Of a DNA stretch of 64,000 nucleotides, positions 25,741-34,880 are shown piece after piece. The stretch covers positions 62,001-126,000 of the forward strand of contig JAOTTP010000001.1 in the NCBI GenBank assembly GCA_029864405.1, given 5' to 3'. A model generated the notes under the pieces. The model worked only from the letters and a program-made list of their open reading frames with translations. It had not been told where the DNA came from and did no database searches. Source of the stretch: Nitrospirota bacterium (lineage in GTDB: Bacteria > Nitrospirota > Nitrospiria > Nitrospirales > UBA8639). How positions within the stretch are numbered: the stretch's first letter is position 1; each line of letters starts with the position of its first letter. Both the position numbers and the translations under genes were made by a program.

Positions 25741-26948
25741 TAAAACTCCACTCCGAGTAACGCCACGTCATCCTCAAACCCGCCTTGGGCATTCCATGTC
25801 CGGCTCTGCTCGATAATACGGGACAATCCGGACTGCATCGGCTGACTGGCGACCTCCTCAAGTGCTTCCTGAAGTCTTTTTCTCCCCCAGATCTCTCCCT
25901 GAGAATTCATCACTTCATAAATACCATCGCTAAAGAGATACATCCGGTCTCCGGGATTCACGGTGATGAAATCAGTTCCATACACCTCGTCATCCGAAAA
26001 ACCAATAGGCCAGGATCGCTCGCCCAACACAACCGAAGACCGGTCCCTTTTCACAACAATTGACCCGGGATGTCCCGCAGTCGCATACCGAAGAAGGCGC
26101 GTGGAGCATTGCCACACTCCAACCCAGATCGTGAAATACTCCCCGTCATCGCTCATGGGATATTGTTGGTTCAGACTCGTCAGGATCTCGCCTGGATCGT
26201 ATGAGGGAAACATTTGTTGCATGTGTTCTCCGTTGAAAAACAGAGATAACGACACGGCCCGCAACGCGGGCCCAATCCCATGTCCCGACATATCCAACAC
26301 CATGAGACCGAGATGATCGTCCCCCCATCGGGCGACCTGAAAGAAATCTCCTCCCAAATGCGAGGACGGCAAAAATTCCCACTCCACCCGCACTCCAGGG
26401 ACCACTTCCCCCGTCCGGGGGAGCAGACCTCGCACAAAGGTGGAGGCCGAACGGAGTTCAGAGTGTAATTCCGCCTGCTTTTGTGATAACAACCGATTGG
26501 ACTGTTCCACATCCATCATCAACTGTCGGGCGCGAAGACCCGCGCGTATTCTGGAGATAATTTCATGATCGGAAGCGGTTTTGGATAAGAAATCATCGGC
26601 TCCCCGGCTTAGCCCTTCGGCAATTTGTGTCGGATGGTCCAATGCCGTCATCAGAATAAAATGGATCGTGCGATAGCGTTCATGTCGTTTAATCGCTTCA
26701 CAAAGTCCGGGACCATCAAGGCCGGGCATCACCCAATCCGACAGGATGAGATCCACCGGTTCCTGATCAAGCATGGCCAGCGCTTCTTCTCCATTATTGG
26801 CCTCCAACAACCGATACTGCAGTTTGGCCAATCGCTTCTTGGCGACCATCCGCACAATTTTTTCATCATCCACAATGAGAATGGTATAGAGAGGATCGCC
26901 GGTAGGCACTTCCACACCGAGGACATCTTCCGTCGTCATATGCTTCAT
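25740..26948 (-). CDS. Receiver domain fused to a PP2C (SpoIIE/RsbU-type) phosphatase
   Basis: About 402 residues. Receiver (acceptor Asp in LILSDWVMPGLDG), a coiled-coil linker (about 135-180), then the SpoIIE-type phosphatase with HLGGDFFQV, MVLDMSGHGIGPALRAV, YATAGHPGSIV and LFSDGIYEV. The metal-binding Asp residues are intact. It should dephosphorylate a STAS antagonist, the counter-activity to the downstream receiver-HATPase kinase. It is the first gene after fliA. The start could be GTG 26957 or ATG 26948 or 26939; none has a strong SD. Confidence 0.9.
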   Translation of the reverse strand: MKHMTTEDVLGVEVPTGDPLYTILIVDDEKIVRMVAKKRLAKLQYRLLEANNGEEALAMLDQEPVDLILSDWVMPGLDGPGLCEAIKRHERYRTIHFILMTALDHPTQIAEGLSRGADDFLSKTASDHEIISRIRAGLRARQLMMDVEQSNRLLSQKQAELHSELRSASTFVRGLLPRTGEVVPGVRVEWEFLPSSHLGGDFFQVARWGDDHLGLMVLDMSGHGIGPALRAVSLSLFFNGEHMQQMFPSYDPGEILTSLNQQYPMSDDGEYFTIWVGVWQCSTRLLRYATAGHPGSIVVKRDRSSVVLGERSWPIGFSDDEVYGTDFITVNPGDRMYLFSDGIYEVMNSQGEIWGRKRLQEALEEVASQPMQSGLSRIIEQSRTWNAQGGFEDDVALLGVEF

Positions 26949-26983
26949 TGAACCCACAGAGATATTCGGGGATTATGTAACAA

Positions 26984-27180
26984 GGGAAAAGTGAGGAGCC
27001 AGGAGTCAGGAGTTAGAAGGAAGAACGGATCTCCGCACCTCACAATACTCATTACGCCTAACGCCTCACACTTAGCGTGTTTGTCATGAACTGAAGATAG
27101 ATGCCCGATAAACAATGTCGGGCATGACGGAAAAGAGGTAGCCGCCTTACGCCTTACTCCTCACGCCTTACCCCTCACGC
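26984..27180. repeat. Composite heptad-hairpin repeat with nested second repeat
   Basis: Purine arm (aaaagtgaggagccaggagt), loop AGAAGGAAGAACGGATCTCC, pyrimidine units, then an inserted element (about 27075-27140; contains GCCCGATAAACAATGTCGGGC and GGGCATGACGG) and further pyrimidine units to 27180. The same arrangement occurs at 7983-8224. Confidence 0.72.
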
Positions 27181-27184
27181 ATTT

Positions 27185-27979
27185 CTACGGACCGAGCCGG
27201 GTATGGAGAAGGGCCTTCAGACGAATCATGGCTTGGGCATGTAACTGACAAATGCGGGATTCCGTGACGTGCAACACGACACCGATCTCTTTCATCGTCA
27301 GCTCTTCAAAGTAATAGAGGGTCAACACCAGCCGTTGGCGTTCAGGCAATCGCTCAATGGCATCGACCAAGGCATGGCGAGCATCCTCGGACACCAGGGT
27401 CTCCAACGGCGAGGGTTGATCTCGATCCGCCAGCGCATCCAAGATGGGATGGGAATCTTCATCATTGGAGCCCAAGTCATCGAGACTCAACACCACAGCG
27501 CCTTTGGCTTGCAGAAGGGTCTCATCCACTTCTTGCGTCTCCATGCCTAATGATTCCGCCAACTCTTCTTCTGTCGGTGGCCGGCCTTTGCGTTTCGTCC
27601 ATTCATTGGCCGCATGTTGGATTTTCCCGATACGTTCCCGAAGAGACCGCGGCACCCAGTCCATCGCGCGGATTTCGTCGAGCATCGCCCCACGAATACG
27701 AAACTCGGCATAGGTGCGAAATTTAATTTCTCGTGAGGGATCGAACTTCGTCAGGGCATCCAGAAGCCCCACCATCCCGGCACTCATCAGATCTTCCACA
27801 TTGAGCCCACTCGACGCTCGCATGGCCATTCGCATGGCCATGTATTTAATGACCGGCAAAAACTCCTGAACCAGGGTTTCACGTTCCTCTGGGGAGAGCG
27901 AAAGTTTCGTCGGAATCGACGGTGCTGTGTTCTCCGAAACCGGTCTCTCTGAAACTGTTGTTACCGCGCCACGTTTCAT
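27185..27979 (-). CDS. fliA: Flagellar sigma factor FliA (sigma28)
   Basis: 264 residues. Sigma70 regions are visible: region 2 (LPVIKYMAMRMAMR, NVEDLMSAGMVGLLDALTKF, FRTYAEFRIRGAMLDEIRAMDWVPRSLR, typical of FliA/WhiG), region 3 (GRPPTEEELAESLGM) and region 4 (RLPERQRLVLTLYYFEELTMKEIGVVL). It directs late flagellar and chemotaxis transcription, matching the sigma28 sites at 8.7 and 13.7 kb. It follows flhG by 3 nt and ends the flhA-flhF-flhG-fliA series. No flgM was recognised in the window. Confidence 0.96.
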   Translation of the reverse strand: MKRGAVTTVSERPVSENTAPSIPTKLSLSPEERETLVQEFLPVIKYMAMRMAMRASSGLNVEDLMSAGMVGLLDALTKFDPSREIKFRTYAEFRIRGAMLDEIRAMDWVPRSLRERIGKIQHAANEWTKRKGRPPTEEELAESLGMETQEVDETLLQAKGAVVLSLDDLGSNDEDSHPILDALADRDQPSPLETLVSEDARHALVDAIERLPERQRLVLTLYYFEELTMKEIGVVLHVTESRICQLHAQAMIRLKALLHTRLGP

Positions 27980-27982
27980 GCG

Positions 27983-28915
27983 TTATCCTTCCGTCACAGT
28001 TCGAGTGGCTCCCAAGGCAGCAGGACCGAAAAGTTGAAATCCCCCCTGCCAGGAACAATCTCCCCTCCAATCATTGAGGGCCTTCACCAAAGAAGTAAAG
28101 GCTCGGCTCGCCGGAGCGCGTGGGTAGACATCGCACACCGCGCGTTGTTGAGCCACTGCCATCGTCACATAGTCATCTGTGGGAACACATCCTAGATAAT
28201 CGAGCGAAATGGTCAAAAACCGATCCGTCACTAAACTTAATTTCCGAAACACGTCTTTGCCTTCCTGGCTATGCTTCACTTTGTTGACCAGCATGCGGAA
28301 TGTCCGCAAGTGATAGCGGGTGGAAAGTATTTTGACCAGGGCATAGGCATCGGTCAGAGACGTAGGATCGGGCGATACCACCACCAGCGTTTCGTGAGCC
28401 ACTAAACTAAAGTACAACACATTGGCCGAAATCCCTGCCGCACAATCAATCAGCAGCAAGTCCGGCGGAGACGCCAATTGAAGAAAGGCCGATTGTAAAT
28501 GGAGTTGCTGTTCATGCGTCAGCTGAGTGAAGGCCTGGCCTCCGGACGTCGCCGGCAACAGGCGAATGCCTTCGGGCCCGGTCACGAGGACCTCCTCCAA
28601 GCGTCGTTGCCCGGAAAGCACGTCCTCAATCGTATACTGCGGAGTGAGACCCAATAAGATATCGACGTTTCCTAAGGCGAGATCCGCATCCATGATCAAC
28701 ACCTTCCGTCCCTGACGAGCCGCAGCCACCGCTAAATTCGCAACCACATTACTTTTCCCAACCCCGCCTTTTCCGGAACTGACCGCAATCACCTGAATCC
28801 GTGAAAGATCCTGTGGGTTGGAGTTCATGGCGGCACGTAATCCACTGGCTTGATCAAGTCGTCGTTGAGCCGAGATACCAGGCACCAGTACCGGTGTGGA
28901 TGATGACCCGGCCAT
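27983..28915 (-). CDS. flhG: Flagellar number regulator FlhG (FleN), MinD-like ATPase
   Basis: 310 residues. A ParA/MinD ATPase with deviant Walker A (SSGKGGVGKSN), VLIMDADLALGNVDILLG, and LLIDCAAGIS. The N-terminus carries DQASGLRAAM, the DQAxxLR motif that stimulates FlhF GTPase activity. FlhG limits flagellar number and location together with FlhF. Start ATG 28915 overlaps the flhF stop (TAATG), which indicates translational coupling. An upstream GTG frame exists but overlaps flhF heavily. Confidence 0.95.
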   Translation of the reverse strand: MAGSSSTPVLVPGISAQRRLDQASGLRAAMNSNPQDLSRIQVIAVSSGKGGVGKSNVVANLAVAAARQGRKVLIMDADLALGNVDILLGLTPQYTIEDVLSGQRRLEEVLVTGPEGIRLLPATSGGQAFTQLTHEQQLHLQSAFLQLASPPDLLLIDCAAGISANVLYFSLVAHETLVVVSPDPTSLTDAYALVKILSTRYHLRTFRMLVNKVKHSQEGKDVFRKLSLVTDRFLTISLDYLGCVPTDDYVTMAVAQQRAVCDVYPRAPASRAFTSLVKALNDWRGDCSWQGGFQLFGPAALGATRTVTEG

Positions 28916-30246
28916 TAGTGCGCCATCCCCGTCAACGGCACACGTTCCTGAAGGACCTGGCCCGGTGATTGTCCCCAAGCCAATTCAACGAGGCGCGTTC
29001 GGGTGGCGGTCTCTAAATCTTCAGGCACACGCTGTCCGGCAGAGAGATAGGAGACCGGCAGTCCCGTCTGTGACAACACGTTATAGAGACCGCCTCCCAT
29101 CGATACCTCATCCAGTTTCGTAATGATGAGCTTATGAATAGGAACCGATTGATAGCGGCGAATGGTGTCCATCTGCACCGACTCCGCCATGGGTGCGGCT
29201 AACACCAGATGCGTTTCCACATGCAATTGTCCTCTGGTGATCGCGAGCAATTCATCATACCCGGCTTGATCCTTGGGGCTCCGCCCCGCCGTATCAATCA
29301 ACAACAAATCCGCATTCTGATGTCGTCCCATGCATTCCATGAAATCCTTGTGAGAGACCGCCACCTCCAGGGGAATTTTTAAAATTTTCGCAAACACCCG
29401 AAGTTGCTCCACCGCCGCCACGCGATACGTATCCAACGTAATCAACACCGTTCGCCGATGCTCATCCTGTTGACGGGCCAACCCTGCCAGCTTGGCAATG
29501 GTCGTCGTTTTTCCCACGCCTGTCGGCCCGACCAACATCATCACTTTTTGGCCATAATGCTTGGACACCGCTGGACCCGAGACGGCCACCGCCTCTTCCA
29601 TCCGTTCCCACAACAGACTTTTCATCGCCTCGCGATTTCCCACACCAGCTGTCCCGAGCGTTTCCACCACCGCACGCACCAGGTGATGCGCGGTCTGAGG
29701 ATTCACTCCCTCACTCACCAACGACTGATACACGTCCATCACGTCTCCAGGTAACCCTTCAACCCGTTTGTCCATCTGACTTCCCAACACTTGTCCCACC
29801 ACAATCCGCAAGCCTTCTAATTCTTGTCGCAAGGGCCCTAACACCCGTTCAGGATCTTGTTGTTCTTCCCGGAACCGTTGAATTTCCTGGCGCATCTCAT
29901 GAAGGTGCTGAGTCACCGGATCGAGCGCATTGGCGACCTGCAAGGCTTCCGAAAAACTGTGATCCGCTTTGGGCGGCACCGGTAGAGGAGCAGGCGCATC
30001 AGGCACAAAGCGTTTGGCCAGAAGGGACTGAAAAGATCGATCAACACGTACGGGCTCGACTTCCGCCTGAGATGAACGATCCACTGCTGCGGTGACCTCA
30101 ATGACCGATTGACTGAGCAGGCCAAACAGGCCTCCCCCTTTTTGAATCCGGCGGGACGAGACGATCACCGCCTCAGGCCCAAGTTCCGCTTTCACCGCTT
30201 GGAGAGCTTCTTGTAATGAGAGGGCTTCAAACCGTTTCAGCTTCAT
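28915..30246 (-). CDS. flhF: Flagellar SRP-like GTPase FlhF
   Basis: 443 residues. N-terminal basic/B domain (MKLKRFEALSLQEALQAVKAELGPEAVIVSSR in its opening 32 residues), a coiled-coil N domain, and an SRP-type GTPase (GPTGVGKTTTIAKLA P-loop, TLDTYRVAAVEQL, LIDTAGRSPKD, TKLDE). It sets the position of the polar flagellum. It overlaps the flhA 3' end by 20 nt and is followed by flhG, so flhA-flhF-flhG are co-translated. Confidence 0.96.
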   Translation of the reverse strand: MKLKRFEALSLQEALQAVKAELGPEAVIVSSRRIQKGGGLFGLLSQSVIEVTAAVDRSSQAEVEPVRVDRSFQSLLAKRFVPDAPAPLPVPPKADHSFSEALQVANALDPVTQHLHEMRQEIQRFREEQQDPERVLGPLRQELEGLRIVVGQVLGSQMDKRVEGLPGDVMDVYQSLVSEGVNPQTAHHLVRAVVETLGTAGVGNREAMKSLLWERMEEAVAVSGPAVSKHYGQKVMMLVGPTGVGKTTTIAKLAGLARQQDEHRRTVLITLDTYRVAAVEQLRVFAKILKIPLEVAVSHKDFMECMGRHQNADLLLIDTAGRSPKDQAGYDELLAITRGQLHVETHLVLAAPMAESVQMDTIRRYQSVPIHKLIITKLDEVSMGGGLYNVLSQTGLPVSYLSAGQRVPEDLETATRTRLVELAWGQSPGQVLQERVPLTGMAH

Positions 30247-32332
30247 GTGGCATCCTCACGACTTCAATAGCTTGAATTTGGGTTTTAGGGTCCAACTCGT
30301 TCGGAGAAAGCACCGCCAGGGCATGCACACCCGGCGAGACTAAGCGATAGAGTTGGGATCGAATCGACTGGGAACATAACAGCACGGGTTGATACCCTTG
30401 ACTGACAACTCGCTCAATGGCCTGACGGACCGACAAAATCACCTGATTCAACAAACTGGGAGGCAACCCCCCTTGTTCTCCACCACTGGGCCGCATCGCC
30501 TCCATCAACCGGCGATCCAGCATCGGATCCAGACTAATCACCTGCAGCAATCCGTCGGCATTGGCGTATTGGGACGAAATGGTTCTGGATAAATTTTGCC
30601 GAGCATATTCCGTCAGGGTGTCAGGATCCTTACTCTGAGTGGTGTAATCCGCAACAGTCTCCAAAATGGTCCGCAAATCGCGGATCGACACTCGTTCTCG
30701 CAAGAGATTCTTGAGGATTCTCACCACAGCTCCTAACGATATTTGAGTCGGAATCAAGTCATCCACCACCTTGGGATACGTCTTGGCTAGGTTATCCAGC
30801 AAATTCTGGACCTCTTGCCGACCCAGCAATTCATGCCCATTGGTTTTAATAAATTCGGTCAGATGCGTGGCAATAATGGCCGGCCCATCGACGACCGTAT
30901 AGCCCTCCATCTGCGCGCGCTCTTTTTCTGCCGGGGCAATCCAGACCGCCGGCAATCCGAAACACGGATCTTTTCCCGGTTTCCCTTGTAGGCCCTTTTT
31001 GGCATGACCGGGATTGATGGCCAATAAATGCCGAGGCACCAGTTCTCCCTTGGCCACCTGAATCCCCTTCAACAAAATACTGTACTCATGCGGTTTGAGC
31101 TGGAGATTATCCCGGATATGCACGGCGGGCACGACAAACCCCATATCAAGAGCCGTTTGGCGCCGGATAGCCCGAATCCGTTCTAACAACTCCCCTCCCT
31201 GGGCTTGATCGACAAACGGCACAAGTCCATAGCCGACATGCAACTCCATAAGATCCGGAGGGGTCACGGAATCCACCGATTCCGTTCTGGAGGATGTCGA
31301 CGGATCTTTTTTCTTGGGGAGACTTTTGAGGCGAGCGGCTTCTTGCTTCTGATTCCTCAACACATAGGCGAGTCCGGCAGTCATCAATCCCAACAACAAA
31401 AACGCGACATGCGGCAACCCGGGAAGAATTCCTAAAAAGAACAACATGCCGGCCACGGCAGCCACAAGATGGGGATTGAAAAAGATTTGGTCGGTTAAAT
31501 CACGTCCAAGGCTGGTTTTGGTCGAAACCCGCGTCACGATGATGCCGGCGGCAGTCGACATAATCAGGGCAGGAATTTGAGCCACGATGGCGTCCCCGAC
31601 CGTCAACAGAGTAAAGCGTTTAGCGGCTTCAATGATGGACATCCCATGCTCCAGCACTCCGATGCCCAACCCGCCAATGACATTGATAAAGATAATGAGC
31701 AGCGCGGCAATCGCATCGCCACGAACAAACTTACTGGCACCGTCCATCGATCCGTAAAAATCGGCTTCCTGCGAAATGGCCTCCCGGCGCTTCCTGGCTT
31801 CTCCTTCATCAATCATCCCCGCATTGAGATCCGCATCGATACTCATTTGCCTGCCGGGCATCGCATCCAGGGTAAATCGCGCGGCGACTTCCGCAATACG
31901 GGTGGCGCCTTTGGTGATCACGACAAAATTGATAATCACCAGAATGGAGAAAACCACAATGCCCACCGCATAATTTCCCCCGACCACAAATTCCCCAAAC
32001 ACGGCAATGACTTGCCCGGCTGCAGCGGGGCCTTCGTTCCCATGCATGAGAATGGCCCGCGTCGAAGCAATATTCAACGCAAGCCGGAACAACGTGGTGA
32101 GCAACACCACCGACGGGAAAACGGAAAATTCTGCGGGACGCCCGGCATGCATGGTCACCAGCAAAATCAAGACAGCCAGGGTAATGCTAAAGGATAAAAA
32201 GAGGTCCAGAAGAAACGAGGGAAGGGGCAAGAGCATGAGGAGGAGCATCCCCACCACCCCGATCGGCAAGAGCACATCCCCATAATGCGCGGGAGTGAGT
32301 TCGTCTCGTAATTTCTGAGAATCAAATGCCAT
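30227..32332 (-). CDS. flhA: Flagellar type III export gate protein FlhA
   Basis: 701 residues, the usual family length. Eight hydrophobic segments lie in the first 330 residues, with the FHIPEP-type cytoplasmic loop seen as ATRIAEVAARFTLDAMPGRQ and GAMDGASKFVRGD-like MDGASKFVRGD. A large cytosolic domain (about 350-701) binds chaperone-substrate complexes. Start ATG 32332. It is separated from flhB by a hairpin repeat of about 135 bp. Confidence 0.97.
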   Translation of the reverse strand: MAFDSQKLRDELTPAHYGDVLLPIGVVGMLLLMLLPLPSFLLDLFLSFSITLAVLILLVTMHAGRPAEFSVFPSVVLLTTLFRLALNIASTRAILMHGNEGPAAAGQVIAVFGEFVVGGNYAVGIVVFSILVIINFVVITKGATRIAEVAARFTLDAMPGRQMSIDADLNAGMIDEGEARKRREAISQEADFYGSMDGASKFVRGDAIAALLIIFINVIGGLGIGVLEHGMSIIEAAKRFTLLTVGDAIVAQIPALIMSTAAGIIVTRVSTKTSLGRDLTDQIFFNPHLVAAVAGMLFFLGILPGLPHVAFLLLGLMTAGLAYVLRNQKQEAARLKSLPKKKDPSTSSRTESVDSVTPPDLMELHVGYGLVPFVDQAQGGELLERIRAIRRQTALDMGFVVPAVHIRDNLQLKPHEYSILLKGIQVAKGELVPRHLLAINPGHAKKGLQGKPGKDPCFGLPAVWIAPAEKERAQMEGYTVVDGPAIIATHLTEFIKTNGHELLGRQEVQNLLDNLAKTYPKVVDDLIPTQISLGAVVRILKNLLRERVSIRDLRTILETVADYTTQSKDPDTLTEYARQNLSRTISSQYANADGLLQVISLDPMLDRRLMEAMRPSGGEQGGLPPSLLNQVILSVRQAIERVVSQGYQPVLLCSQSIRSQLYRLVSPGVHALAVLSPNELDPKTQIQAIEVVRMPHEAETV

Positions 32333-32400
32333 GTGTGCCTTGATCGGTTACCGCTGTCGCATACGTTCGTAATCTATTTCCACATGACTCTCCTAAACCT

Positions 32401-32535
32401 CGTGAGGCGTAAGGGGAGGAAAGTAAGGAGACAGAAGAAAGAAGTGCTTGACACCTCCGTACTCTCTACGCGTCACACCTTACGCGTTACGCCTCACGCC
32501 TCATGCTTCACGCCTTACTCCTTACGCCTTCACGT
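32401..32535. repeat. Heptad-hairpin repeat
   Basis: Near-consensus copy: cgtgaggcgtaagggg arm, loop GGAGACAGAAGAAAGAAGTG, and a pyrimidine arm of about ten heptads (cttacgcgttacgcctcacg...). It lies between flhB and flhA. Confidence 0.8.
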
Positions 32536-33606
32536 TCCCTCATGCATTTTCTTCAAGCGATACACATAGGCCAACACCTCAGCCGCCGCCTGATACAATG
32601 CACCGGGCACTTCCTGACCGATTTTCACTGCCTTATACAACCCTCGAGCCAGACTGCGGTTCTCAATAATCGGCACTCCCGCATGACGCGCGATTTGCTT
32701 AATCTTGTCCGCCATAAACCCTGCGCCCTTCGCCACCACCACCGGAGCGTCCATTTTTCCCGTTTCATACCTGAGCGCCACCGCCACGTGGGTTGGATTG
32801 GTAATCACCACATCGGCTTTGGGCACCGCCTGCAACATCCGTTGTCTGGCACGTTCCCGTTGCAAGCTGAGGCGGCGGGATCGAATCTGCGGATCACCTT
32901 CCACATCCTTCGACTCGTCTTTCACTTCCTGTTTGGTCATTTTGTGATCTTCGGTATGCTGCCATCGCTGGTAGATGAAATCGATGATCGCCAACAGGAG
33001 CAAGGCCCCTCCTACCGACCATACAATGTTCTGCAGGAGCCCCCACACACCACCAACCGCCTCGGTTAACTCGAGGAGGGGAAGCTGAAGAATCGCGGGC
33101 AGGTTATGAGACAGAATCAGATAGGAAATCCCACTCACTCCAGCAAGCTTCAGCAACGACTTCAACAGGTCGACCACCCCTTTCCAGGAAAAGATGCGCT
33201 TCAACCCATTGGAGGGATTCAATTTAGACGGCTTGGGTTGCAAGGCCTCTTCAATCCAAAGCGGCCCGGTTTGCAGAACAATGGCGAGAAACGCAAACAC
33301 ACCAACCAAGAGTCCGAAGGGAATGAGAGGAACAAAGGCTTGATAGGCAATATCTAACAACAAGACATGTGTGGACTGAGCATCTAACTGGAGGGTTCCG
33401 GCTTGCGCCAACCACTGTCGGTAATGATCAAAAAATTGGACAAACGCGTGAGGGGCCCAAAGTGAAATCACCCCAACCCCACCCAACAAGACAAACAACG
33501 AGGGCAATTCCCTGGTCATCGGCACTTGGCCTTTGCGACGGGCCTCCGCTAAGCGTTTCGGACTCGGTTGCTCTGATTTATCTGCCCCGTCTTTATTCTC
33601 AGCCAT
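32530..33606 (-). CDS. flhB: Flagellar export switch protein FlhB
   Basis: 358 residues with four hydrophobic segments (about 33-52, 92-112, 144-165 and 187-207) and a cytosolic C-terminal domain with the autocleavage site NPTH in DVVITNPTHVAVALRY. FlhB changes export specificity from rod/hook to filament. The start at 33606 overlaps the fliR 3' end by 8 nt. The N-terminal KRLAEARRKGQVPMTREL is highly typical. Confidence 0.97.
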   Translation of the reverse strand: MAENKDGADKSEQPSPKRLAEARRKGQVPMTRELPSLFVLLGGVGVISLWAPHAFVQFFDHYRQWLAQAGTLQLDAQSTHVLLLDIAYQAFVPLIPFGLLVGVFAFLAIVLQTGPLWIEEALQPKPSKLNPSNGLKRIFSWKGVVDLLKSLLKLAGVSGISYLILSHNLPAILQLPLLELTEAVGGVWGLLQNIVWSVGGALLLLAIIDFIYQRWQHTEDHKMTKQEVKDESKDVEGDPQIRSRRLSLQRERARQRMLQAVPKADVVITNPTHVAVALRYETGKMDAPVVVAKGAGFMADKIKQIARHAGVPIIENRSLARGLYKAVKIGQEVPGALYQAAAEVLAYVYRLKKMHEGT

Positions 33607-34384
33607 GCCCTAAGTCCTGTAATAAGTCCCACAAGACCGTCTCCATCCCGACAATCCAGTCTTGAAAGACTAAGGCGATGAAGGGCAAACCCAGGCCTAA
33701 CACCAACAACCCTACCGAAATCGTAATGGGAAAACTGGTGAGCATAACGTTCATCTGAGGAACCAGCCGGCCAAGAATCCCCATGATGACATGCACCAGA
33801 AATGTTGCGCCCATGACCGGAAAGGCCAGCTTCAATCCCGTGTCGTAGGTTCGTTGCATCACTCCGGTCACATCGCTCAGCAGGGGGGCTCCCAGATGGG
33901 CGCCAAAGGGAGGAATCAACTGAAAACTACTGCCCAACGCCAACAACACCAAATGATGCCCATCGACTTGAAAGTACAGAAGGGTTGCCAGAATGGTCAG
34001 CAACTGTCCAAACACCGGTGTTTCCACTTGAGTGACAGGATCCAACACTCCGGCCATGGCAAACCCCACTTGAAAGCCCATCACACTCCCGGCCAATTCC
34101 ACCGCCGTCATGAGTAATCGCAACGCCAAACCTAAAACCAGACCGACGAGCAATTCGGCACCCAACGCGATCACCAGATTGCCAGGTTCCAACCAATTGG
34201 GAGGGAGTGTAAACGTCACGACGGGCATCAACAGGATGGCGATGATGACCGCCATCCCGATTTTGATGCGATTCGGAACCGATCGCCCCCCCAGCAACGG
34301 TAACGCCGACAAAATGACAGCCGTGCGGACGAGCACGACCACGAATTGCCACACTTGCTGAATCGCAAAATCCCATTGAAGCAC
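33599..34384 (-). CDS. fliR: Flagellar export gate protein FliR
   Basis: 261 residues with six or so hydrophobic segments. The motif GLALRLLMTAVELAGSVMGF and the following GFAMAGVLDPVTQVETPVFGQ are characteristic of FliR. With FliP and FliQ it forms the core of the export gate. It starts 48 nt after the fliQ stop and overlaps flhB by 8 nt. Confidence 0.95.
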   Translation of the reverse strand: MLQWDFAIQQVWQFVVVLVRTAVILSALPLLGGRSVPNRIKIGMAVIIAILLMPVVTFTLPPNWLEPGNLVIALGAELLVGLVLGLALRLLMTAVELAGSVMGFQVGFAMAGVLDPVTQVETPVFGQLLTILATLLYFQVDGHHLVLLALGSSFQLIPPFGAHLGAPLLSDVTGVMQRTYDTGLKLAFPVMGATFLVHVIMGILGRLVPQMNVMLTSFPITISVGLLVLGLGLPFIALVFQDWIVGMETVLWDLLQDLGHG

Positions 34385-34432
34385 CGGTTACCGGACATCT
34401 TTCTCACACATGTCGCAGGTCGACTCCCTCGA

Positions 34433-34702
34433 TCATTGCGCAAACTCGGGTATCCTTGCCCATACCCCTGTCATGAATCCCACAAGGATTTCCACCATCC
34501 AGGGGAACGTGACCAAAAGCACCACAAACATGGTGGCAACCTTTGGCAAAAAGGTGAGGGTCATTTCGTTGATTTGGGTCATGGCTTGGAAGGCACTCAC
34601 GCAGAGTCCTACCACTAAGCTGAGACCCAACATTGGACCCGCCACAAGCAGTATGGTTTGAATCGCCTCCTGACCGATGCTCAATACACTTTCGGTTGTC
34701 AT
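34433..34702 (-). CDS. fliQ: Flagellar export gate protein FliQ
   Basis: 89 residues, exactly the usual FliQ length, when started at ATG 34702 (MTTESVLSIGQEA) with GTTGAGGAG upstream. Two transmembrane helices (about 15-38 and 50-75) and the loop SAFQAMTQINEMTLTFLPKV are typical. Longer upstream frames read into a hairpin repeat and are not credible. Confidence 0.95.
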   Translation of the reverse strand: MTTESVLSIGQEAIQTILLVAGPMLGLSLVVGLCVSAFQAMTQINEMTLTFLPKVATMFVVLLVTFPWMVEILVGFMTGVWARIPEFAQ

Positions 34703-34740
34703 CTCCTCAACCCTTTCAGGCTTGCCATGAAATGTAAAAG

Positions 34741-34878
34741 GTAAGGAGTGAAAAGTGAGGAGTAAGGAGACAGAAGAAAAACCCGATCTTTGCACCTCAA
34801 CATTCGATACACGCCTTACGCCTCACCCCTTACTCCTAACTCCTTACGCCTCACCCCTCACGCCTTACGCTTCACGTT
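34741..34878. repeat. Heptad-hairpin repeat
   Basis: Near-consensus copy: gtaaggagtgaaaagtgagg arm, loop GGAGACAGAAGAAAAACCCG followed by ATCTTTGCACC, and a pyrimidine arm of about ten heptads. It lies between fliP and fliQ, whose products form one complex. Confidence 0.8.
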
Positions 34879-34880
34879 TT

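Noticed and set aside
32448..32669. Open frames encoding runs such as LTPYALRLTPHASRLTPYA in several intergenic gaps
   Set aside because: They are translations of the pyrimidine arms of the heptad repeats and not proteins.
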